64,000 nt of DNA, taken from Meghimatium bilineatum. Taxonomy: Eukaryota; Mollusca; Gastropoda; Stylommatophora; Philomycidae. Shown in pieces: positions 55,560 to 64,000 of the stretch. The stretch spans positions 13,653,400 to 13,717,399 of the forward strand of contig CM067311.1 in NCBI GenBank assembly GCA_034231615.1, written 5' to 3'. The notes below the pieces were generated by a model that saw only the letters and a program-made list of their open reading frames with translations, did not search any database and had not been told where the DNA came from. The position numbers were made by a program, and so were the translations under genes. Each line of letters starts with the position of its first letter. Position 1 is the stretch's first letter.

Positions 55560-55960
55560 TATCAATCAATCAATCAATCAAGTGCCATGCCGACTGGCGT
55601 AGGCGATCATGTTTCTCCACGACTCTCTGTCTCTTGTGTTGTCAATAAGCTCGGTTGGTGAGCTTCTACCGTTCCACGATACAAGCCCATCTAATAACTT
55701 TTCTCTTTGTCGACCTCTATCTCTTCTCCATATGATCTTTTCAGTGGTTATTAAGTGTTCAAGCTGTGTTCTTCTCAGCACATGCCCTAGAAACCGTGAC
55801 TGTCTGCCCCTAATGTTTGATATGATTGATCTTTTTACGCCAGCATCAATGAGCACCTCTGCATTAGTTTTCTTGGCTGTCCATGGTATTTTCATCATTC
55901 TTCTCAGAAACCACATTTCTGTAGCCTCCAATTCACTTTGAATTTTCTTGTTTATAGTCC
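55560..55960 (-). mobile_element. LINE 3' fragment (family 5, TTGA tail)
   Basis: The 117-codon - strand frame reads MEATEMWFLRRMMKIPWTAK, KTNAEVLIDAGVKRSIISNI, SRFLGHVLRRTQLEHLITTE and DNTRDRESWRNMIAYASRHG. The end is marked by (TTGA)n at 55561-55580. This part is uninterrupted, so the copy is fairly young. A further ~60 bp copy lies at about 63860-63925. Confidence 0.8.
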
Positions 55961-56224
55961 ATAAAAAAGAATTGGTTCGATTAACATCTCAGCACCCGAA
56001 TTCGGGTCTGCATAATATATACAAAGTGGAAATGGCTTACAATATATATATATAGTATAATGAATATAGATAAGCAGGTAAGTATATAATAATATACAGA
56101 CAGCTTGTTGTGAGGTTATACATAACTAAGGCAGACATGAGAACATGATACTTTAGTTTTGTTAATAACAGGAAACACGTAATAGCATAAATACTATAAT
56201 ATATATACACAGATATACTATATG

Positions 56225-56690
<466 letters not shown>

Positions 56691-56708
56691 ATATACATAT
56701 ATATAACA

Positions 56709-56762
<54 letters not shown>

Positions 56763-57299
56763 TGAATGATCTAAAACTTGTTATCTAAATCTATCTCAAA
56801 GAAGTGATGTCACAAAGTGTCTATAAAATGAACCAGTGTAATGGCCAGTGTAAAAATGTAACACAGATTGAATAATAATAATAATAATAATAGATAATAG
56901 ATAATGACATCGAAGAAATATGTGTTATTCAAGATGGTTAGCATTATGGTATACTATCAGAACCGAAGTAGCTCACTAGTTGGCAGGGTCGTAGACACGA
57001 CGTTGGTGTTTAAGGTATTATAAGAGAGAAAAGGGGGGGGCGTTGCCTTAAATAAAAAGGTTATTCGCATATTAGCGTGTGTGATACTTCATCTACATGA
57101 GATTTTTATGACCCCTATCTGGAAGAAAAGTACTAATTTGGGGGGAGGGGAAGAGGAGGAGGGGGAAGTAGATGATGAGCAACCCCTATTTTTGTTCATT
57201 TTCCGGTACTAAAAGCTTGTTATGATTTCCTGAATGGAAGGGATTAGAACATTCACCCCCTATCTACGACCATTCTGATTAGAGCTCTTGTGAGTTGGA

Positions 57300-57545
57300 T
57301 TATCCCGTAATTCAACTGGACGTACTTTTAAATTACGGACACCTAGGCTGATCCAAGGAAAGGAAATTGCTACCATTCTGGAAAGTAAAGGCGGTGGACG
57401 TGATGCGGACTACTTCGTTCTATGGAATATATTTCGTCAGCGGAAGCATCGAACCTACAATCTAGATAGAATAGCAGATAACCAAGATCATAAAAGTACA
57501 TCCCTTTGGTGCACATAGGACACAGAAAGACAGCTGCTATTGCTG
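57300..57545 (+). repeat. SINE-E block joined to a LINE end
   Basis: aattcaactggacgtacttt, cacctaggctgatccaagga and ggaaagtaaaggcggtggac match the body of SINE-E at 25495. It is followed by agcagataaccaagatca and ttggtgcac as at the LINE end at 6416-6465. Confidence 0.5.
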
Positions 57546-58526
57546 TCTTTCTGACTAAAATTTTCTCCGAGGTCTATTTATCTGCAATATCGCAGCAATG
57601 CTGTAAACCATGACACACCGCATTCCGTTCTCCGGACTACATCCTACTAATCTGCAGGAGTTTGAGAACTAACGCAGAAGAAGAAGATGAAGAAGAAGAA
57701 GATAAACTCATTGAGGAAGTAGAGTAAACTAAACTCAATGAGAAAGTAGAGTAAACTAAAATCAATGAGAAAGTAGAGTAAACTAAACTCATTGAGATGA
57801 GAAAGTTAAAGTCGTAATCTCCCGTTTATTTCCGGGGCCAGTAAGAGAAGCATAGAATATTAATACTGTTATCTGACATGCATGTCGTAAGAGGCGATAA
57901 AGAAGTTTTTTGGGTGGATATGCGGTCCCATTCCATAGTAATTCATAAATTATTTAATAAATAAATAATTAAATAATTTAGTCGGATGTGCCTGACCAAA
58001 AGCGTAGACACCGCAATGAAACTGTAAACCATGATACAACTCATTCAGTTCTCTGGACTACATCTTACAAATGTATACACAACTGGAGACAACATAGATG
58101 TAGTTATCTAGGAATTTGTGACCGAATGCAGAAGAAGGAAACGACAATGACGCATTTCTTGCACTTGAAGCATGTGTCACTATACCATGGACTCCACACA
58201 TTATCTTAACATTTTCAGAAAATAATACAAAAATCTGAACTGTATTTATCAGAGTTAATTTACTTTGTGTAATTTTTTCACATCGGCGAACTACCCGTTA
58301 AATATTTTCATTTTTACTTATCATTAAATGTTTCATTGCAAATATGGAAAATCACCTACAGAAGATGTGTATGTCTCCATCAGAGAGAGTACAAGGACAA
58401 CAATAAAAATTTTGCAGACAATAGATCCAGCCATAATTGTTTATCTTGTTCTGATAGATCGTAAAGTGAATTCACAATCAATGACAATCTCTATACCTGT
58501 TTGAAGAAAATGCAATTATTGTTAAT
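57369..58526 (+). repeat. Long direct duplication, left copy
   Basis: Identical in order and nearly in sequence to 58709-60053. Its right end coincides exactly with the start of the N gap. It holds SINE-B 3' parts (57586-57690, 57820-58146) and a single copy of the 32-bp unit that is repeated in the other copy. Confidence 0.95.
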
Positions 58527-58626
58527 NNNNNNNNNNNNNNNNNNNNNNNNNNNNNNNNNNNNNNNNNNNNNNNNNNNNNNNNNNNNNNNNNNNNNNNNNN
58601 NNNNNNNNNNNNNNNNNNNNNNNNNN
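58527..58626. other. Assembly gap (100 N)
   Basis: Exactly 100 N, the usual placeholder for a gap of unknown size. Sequence across it cannot be judged. Confidence 0.99.
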
Positions 58627-58708
58627 CACAACGTAATCACGCTCCCGGCGGAAATCGCACGGATATCCGTGATGGTTACAATGGAGCGAACGAAAAACAA
58701 ACAAACAA
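58627..58708 (+). repeat. SINE-C-like 3' fragment
   Basis: cacaacgtaatcacgctccc, ggcggaaatcgcacggatat, gttacaatggagcgaacg, then an acaaacaaac tail; related to 7736 and 45000. Confidence 0.55.
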
Positions 58709-60053
58709 GCTACCATTCTGGAAAGTAAAGGCGGTGGACGTGATGCGGACTACTTCGTTCTATGGAATATATTTCGTCAGCGGAAGCATCGAACCTACAA
58801 TCTAGATAGAATAGCAGATAACCAAGATCATAAAAGTACATCCCTTTGGTGCACATAGGACACAGAAAGACAGCTGCTATTGCTGTCTTTCTGACTAAAA
58901 TTTTCTCCGAGGTCTATTTATCTGCAATATCGCAGCAATGCTGTAAACCATGACACACCGCATTCCGTTCTCCGGACTACATCCTACTAATCTGCAGGAG
59001 TTTGAGAACTAACGCAGAAGAAGAAGATGAAGAAGAAGAAGATAAACTCATTGAGGAAGTAGAGTAAACTAAACTCAATGAGAAAGTAGAGTAAACTAAA
59101 ATCAATGAGAAAGTAGAGTAAACTAAACTCATTGAGATGAGAAAGTTAAAGTCGTAATCTCCCGTTTATTTCCGGGGCCAGTAAGAGAAGCATAGAATAT
59201 TAATACTGTTATCTGACATGCATGTCGTAAGAGGCGATAAAGAAGTTTTTGGGTGGATATGCGGTTCCATTCCATAGTAATTCATAAATTATTTAATAAA
59301 TAAATAATTAAATAATTTAGTCGGATGTGCCTGACCAAAAGGCGTAGACACCGCAATGAAACTGTAAACCATGATACAACTCATTCAGTTCACTGGACTA
59401 CATCTTACAAATGTATACACAACTGGAGACTACATCTTACAAATGTATACACAACTGGAGACTACATCTTACAAATGTATACACAACTGGAGACTACATC
59501 TTACAAATGTATACACAACTGGAGACTACATCTTACAAATGTATACACAACTGGAGACTACATCTTACAAATGTATACACAACTGGAGACTACATCTTAC
59601 AAATGTATACACAACTGGAGACAACATAGATGTAGTTATCTAGGAATTTGTGACCGAATGCAGAAGAAGGAAACGACAATGACGCATTTCTTGCACTTGA
59701 AGTACACAATACCATGGACTCCACACATTATCTTAACATTTTCAGAAAATAATACAAAAATCTGAACTGTATTTATCAGAGTTAATTTACTTTGTGTAAT
59801 TTTTTCACATCGGCGAACTACCCGTTAAATATTTTCATTTTTACTTATCATTAAATGTTTCATTGCAAATATGGAAAATCACCTACAGAAGATGTGTATG
59901 TCTCCATCAGAGAGAGTACAAGGACAACAATAAAAATTTTGCAGACAATAGATCCAGCCATAATTGTTTATCTTGTTCTGATAGATCGTAAAGTGAATTC
60001 ACAATCAATGACAATCTCTATACCTGTTTGAAGAAAATGCAATTATTGTTAAT
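58709..60053 (+). repeat. Long direct duplication, right copy
   Basis: Starts gctaccattctggaaagtaa as the left copy does (offset 1340) and ends gcaattattgttaat. Differs by a few single changes, one 5-bp indel and a 6-unit expansion of a 32-bp repeat. Confidence 0.95.
59397..59621 (+). repeat. 32-bp minisatellite, 7 copies, inside a SINE-B copy
   Basis: Unit actacatcttacaaatgtat then acacaactggag. The left duplicate has one copy only. Long open frames here are repeat artefacts. Confidence 0.97.
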
Positions 60054-60054
60054 A

Positions 60055-60437
60055 TGAGCGGGAACCATGTGTTTTAGTTATTGATATAACATATTCCGTG
60101 ACAATGAGGTATCAGTTATAGATCTAACGTGGAACCCGAGGACACTGGCACATTAATTTATCAGCGCAATAGCGTGCATGAGAATTCTATCAATAATAAC
60201 TGTAACATTAGACATGAAAAATAACATATTATTTCTAGATGTAACATAAAAAGTGACAATAACATTATTTTTAGATTTAAAATCGAACGTGGCAATAACA
60301 TATTTGTTATCTGTGTTATATAGAGTGAACGAAAGAAGACAAATGTGTAATAACAGGCGTGAGAATTATATCAATAACTGTAACATTTTACGTGATAACA
60401 ACATATTAGTTAGCGGTGTAACAACAGGCCTGATAAT
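60055..60437 (+). repeat. Degenerate ~45-bp tandem repeat
   Basis: Recurring gacaataacatatta, tagatgtaac and tgataacaacatatt words. One more unit lies at about 61262-61300 (atgttatatctaacgtgaca), so LINE pieces may have been inserted into the array. Confidence 0.55.
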
Positions 60438-60493
<56 letters not shown>

Positions 60494-60494
60494 G

Positions 60495-60625
60495 ACTGAC
60501 CACGAAAACGATGGACCATTGAAATAAAAGAGGCAACAAATTCCACAATATACTCAGCACATAAGAGGGCCATCACCAGAAAACACTTCTACCCCTGACG
60601 CTGAAGAGCAACAAATGGTTTCAAC
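60495..60625 (+). mobile_element. LINE tail (family 7)
   Basis: Frame RPRKRWTIEIKEATNSTIYS then AHKRAITRKHFYP and a stop, preceded by (AT)n. Related pieces at 29290 and 63510. Confidence 0.6.
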
Positions 60626-60869
60626 GAATATATAGATAGAATAGATATCAGACCAACTGTCATAATTACTGCTCAACCCAAAGATCCAGATGACAGTCAA
60701 GAGACAGATGATGAACAATATATTTATGCCATTATATATATTATACAATACACTTTGCTATCAATTTCAAACCAGGGAGCTAACAGCAGACCAGCTGGAA
60801 AAAAAAAACAACAACATGCGAGATGAAATGTCTGATAAAATTCGAAGGAGTGAACAAACAAGACAAAAT

Positions 60870-61195
60870 GACAGTTGATAAAATCAAGAGAAAAAATCGG
60901 AATATAAGACCGTGTATAGAAGGCATCGAGAAATAACAACTAAAATGGTTCAGACAAGTTATGAGAATGAACCATAACCAACTCATTCAGTAAGTAGAGT
61001 AAGCTCAGTAACAAGACCACGTAACATAACAAGATCCGGATAGAAGGCAAAGGAAGGCATACAAAAGATGGATATATAATATCAAAACAAGCATGAAAAA
61101 AATATGAATTCAACGAAGCCAAGGCAACACATATGACCTTGGATAGACAACCAAATCTCTCTGTCACCACCTCTACGCTTAACGGACGGGAAGGG
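60870..61195 (+). mobile_element. LINE 3' fragment
   Basis: Frames give QLKWFRQVMRMNHNQLIQ, RRQRKAYKRWIYNIKTSMKK and FNEAKATHMTLDRQPN, then LNGREGS. This is the thumb-to-C-terminus arm of a LINE with several shifts. Confidence 0.55.
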
Positions 61196-61509
61196 TCGAT
61201 ATTCTGACATCACCCACATGGGAATAGACAATATCATCAGACTGTCACGTCTGGCGACATATAAGTTATCCATGTTATATCTAACGTGACAATGATGTAT
61301 CAATTTAAAAAAATTCCCTGTGGAGGGAACCGAACACAGTACCCTGCCGCCACAGACAACAGACAATATCAATAGTTATTTCTTGATTCTTAACTATAAA
61401 CTAGTTTCACAGCACGTTGGATATTTCCACAAGTGTCTTCCGTTCCAGCAAACATCCCAGTGCATGCAGACTTAGAGTCCCGGTCAGGTGTTGATTTAGT
61501 GATCTTGGT

Positions 61510-61790
61510 GCCTTACAAAAACATTACTTCTCCCTCCCCCCTAGATACTCCTATTTCTGACATTCTCTGTATGTGTACGTTCTTAGCTTCATTGACATCA
61601 TCTTCATCTTGAAATGAATTTATTACTGCCTTGATCAAGTCTGCTTTATCTCTTCTCAGCATTATGCCGTCTATCGCCGCATTGTCTGCCAATAAGTCGG
61701 CTCTCTCGTTTCCTCTGACCCAAGCATGAACAAGGCAGTATATCCATGTAATGCTCTGGGCTATTGAATTGTTCAATAAATCTCACCATT
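61510..61790 (-). mobile_element. LINE RNase H fragment
   Basis: The - strand gives YCLVHAWVRGNERADLLADN and RRDKADLIKAVINSF, the RNase H end (GHAGVxGNExAD) of a jockey/I-like LINE. Confidence 0.6.
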
Positions 61791-61849
61791 CTTTTCTCAG
61801 CATGTACTTTTTTTTCTTCTATCTTCTCTTAACAGAAACACAAATGAAA

Positions 61850-61985
61850 GCAGTTGGGGTTTCTTAGCATGCTACAAAGCTTCTATAAGAGAGCCTCAAT
61901 ATACCGGCATGTAATCCACTACGGTTTTCTGTTACATGGGTGGTTTGACCAGCAGGCCATTGATGAGACCCACTGGATGGATGGA
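61850..61985 (+). repeat. Dispersed repeat G, copy 2
   Basis: aaagcttctataagagagcc, tcaatataccggcatgtaat, ctacggttttctgtt and aggccattgatgagaccca match 14105-14230. Confidence 0.6.
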
Positions 61986-62269
61986 TGAATGGATAGAAAG
62001 TATGGATTACTTAAACTATGACGCTTCTATATTAAATAATTGACCAAGTGACGGTAGAAAATATACGCAATGTAGAGAAATACAGAAATGCGATAGTGTA
62101 GAACTAAGACGCTAGTGGGAATCACGGTGAGTTTACGGATGACGATTTACGGTGAATTACGGATGACGACATTCATACGTAAAAACAAACCCACTAGGCA
62201 GATGTCCCCTATTTAAAAAAAACAAATGTGTTAGCATCAACACCAAAACAAAACTATATAAAACTATCA

Positions 62270-62455
62270 CAATACCATCACTATGCTACCAATGTCAAAG
62301 TAGACACTAACAACAGAATCCAATAGAAAATTTGTTACAACAAATGACTTGTCTACGTCGAGTCCTCGGAGTAACAATAAGAGATAGAATTAGATACGAA
62401 AAAATCCGAAGAGTAACAAATACAATGCCAATACTGATATTAGGTATTAGGTATG
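62270..62455 (+). mobile_element. LINE fragment (family 6)
   Basis: CYQCQ, LLQQMTCLRRVLGVTIRDRI and RYEKIRRVTN equal the middle of the element at 31597-32137. It stops where a - strand LINE begins. Confidence 0.6.
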
Positions 62456-62458
62456 TTG

Positions 62459-63400
62459 ATTATCATCTTCGCACACCGGATAAGTCCATAGGTGCTCAGA
62501 TCTCTGCTTCAGTAAATCTCTCAGGGTATAACGGCTGATGGTTCCGGTTCTATGTTGGTTCACTACTCTTTTTGAAATCTTTGTTAAGGGTTCTCTTCGA
62601 GCCACGCCCATCCTCACTCCCAATTCTTGAATTTTTTATATTGACGCATGCTTATTCATCTCAAAATCCTCTGATCGTGAAGACTCACGAAGAGCAGTGA
62701 GTATGTCTGATCGGTCCATAGGCTGACCGTCTGTTGTGGTGGCGAGACTAGCTAATTTGTCGACACGTTCGTTTCCCTCAACGCCCGCATGTCCGGGGAC
62801 AAAAATAAGCGTGAGTTTTCGTAGTGATGCCCGCATTTTAGCTCTCTCCATTGACTCCGCCCATTCCCTACGTACATCACCTGTTTTGACTTTCTGAATC
62901 ATATTCAGTGAATCACTTAGTATGCAAGCATGGGAATAGGTTTGCGACTCCAGCCAGTAAAGCGCTTGCGTTACGGCGAATACTTCCATAGTTAGACTGC
63001 TCGTTGTTGTGTAAAGGCACCACTAGCTTCGTGTACTGTTTTCCCTTTTGATCTGACAGTAAAGGCTCATGCGCATCGCTGGTGACGGATGACCGACACG
63101 TCCGTTTAAATCACAACATCTGAATCATCGGCATTCTCGCATATTAGTCCCTTGACCTCATCATCCACGCTTACGTGGCTGCGTTTCTTGCACTCTCTGT
63201 TGAGTGTAACGACGGTCTTGACTGCCTCTTGAAAGAACGTAGGAATAGGTATCCATTCCTCGCCAGGAGCTATGTCTTCTGGAGCGCAGATATGTTTAAT
63301 GGTATCCTCGGTCCGATCCATCCACGATTTACCTCTCTTGAGCCTGCTTCCCTTCACAAGAGGGAGCTCGCTGTTTAGTGGGTGGCCAATGTCAGAAATG
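62459..63400 (-). mobile_element. Jockey/I-like LINE fragment with RNase H
   Basis: On the - strand: PLNSELPLVKGSRLKRGKSW and APEDIAPGEEWIPIPTFFQE (linker), then AVTQALYWLESQTYSHACIL, SDSLNMIQKVKTGDVRREWA and LIFVPGHAGVEGNERVDKLA (RNase H, open 62989-62636). It ends at about 62459 in the same terminus as the nested copy at 842. The RNase H part is unbroken for 117 codons, so this is a younger copy of the 0-1.4 kb family. Confidence 0.8.
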
Positions 63401-63665
63401 GATTGCATCAGAAGACAACAGATTACATTTTTTTTCACATGCTTCCAAACTACTATCAGACAGTGCACCTCAAAAAGCATTACTAAACAGGATACAAAGC
63501 CAGGGACAGACCTTGCAAACGATGGATTACAGAAATAAAAGAGTCAACGAAAACAAACATATATGAAACTCACAAAAAAGCCGCCTCCAGAGAACTCTTC
63601 TACCGTTAACGTAGCAAGGCATAAAGGGTTATAAAGCGAAAAGAAAGAAGAAAGAAAAGAAAAAG
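63400..63665 (+). mobile_element. LINE tail (family 7)
   Basis: Frames give SQGQTLQTMDYRNKRVNENK and KLTKKPPPENSST, followed by an A/G-rich gaaaagaaagaagaaagaa tail. Comparable to 60495. Confidence 0.5.
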
Positions 63666-63764
63666 TACAGATATACTCACTTTGACTTGAGATGTTTGTG
63701 AAACAGCGAGTAGCGATGACAAGCAGCCGCGTATAATTAATTCAGTGTTAAACTAAAGAAAGCT

Positions 63765-63802
<38 letters not shown>

Positions 63803-64000
63803 GTGTGTTAGATTTATGGCTGTGGATCCTGTGAGACATCTCTTCAAAAATAATAAATCAAGTCTCATGTTGAATAGTGTAGGTGATCATGTTTCTCCTC
63901 AACTCTCTCTCCCTCTCTCTACCTCTCTTTCTCTCTCTTTCATATGTATTACTAGTAACTTCAGTTAGTGACATTCTCCCATACCCACAGTAACAATCCA

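Noticed and set aside
59325-59765. Repetitive protein-like frames (TSYKCIHNW / LTNVYTTGDY repeats)
   Set aside because: They come from a 32-bp minisatellite inside a SINE; the single-unit duplicate shows there is no conserved gene.

Overview
This is eukaryotic, metazoan DNA: AT-rich, with spliced exons, long GT-AG introns, and a very heavy load of LINE fragments, SINE-like repeats, MITEs, minisatellites and (AT)n microsatellites. The repeat style (RTE-like LINEs with a C-terminal zinc finger, SINEs with a CATGTCGTAAGAGGCGA-type module) suggests an invertebrate, perhaps a mollusc or another marine lophotrochozoan. That placement is inference; no species is claimed.

Only one host gene is secure: a complete six-exon Ras-family GTPase of the R-Ras/RRAS2 (TC21) type on the + strand, 2057-14840. 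It encodes 199 residues with all five G-box motifs and a C-terminal CTIL prenylation box. Its five introns hold LINE tails, SINEs, MITEs and copies of an unclassified dispersed repeat. A possible but unproven first exon of another gene lies near 20535. Everything else from 15 to 64 kb is repeats or plain sequence in which I recognise nothing.

Layout: 0-1.8 kb, two LINE relics on opposite strands, one with a nested LINE insertion. 2-15 kb, the R-Ras gene. 15.4-16.7 kb, a mariner relic with both terminal repeats. 17-29 kb, zinc-finger LINE copies on the - strand, 20-bp and 40-bp tandem arrays, and a TTAA-bounded piggyBac-like element. 29-39 kb, several minisatellites, LINE tails and SINE-A copies. 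40-46 kb, a TTAA MITE, a pogo-like MITE, a palindromic MITE, SINE-B, a tRNA-derived SINE and a jockey-like LINE end with RNase H. 47-49.4 kb, a homogeneous 40-bp satellite whose degenerate edge is split by a foreign segment. 49.6-57 kb, LINE relics, an inverted SINE-A pair around (AT)n, and 45-, 67- and ~32-bp arrays. 57.4-60.05 kb, a ~1.2-1.3 kb direct duplication on either side of a 100-N gap, probably an assembly artefact. 60-64 kb, more LINE tails.

The most interesting non-gene signal is a pair of related short repeat families, called here SINE-A (12 copies) and SINE-B. They share head, tail and a 3' stem; in SINE-A the loop of that stem carries a second hairpin with wobble changes that keep pairing. 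No LTR retrovirus-like or capsid-bearing element was recognised.
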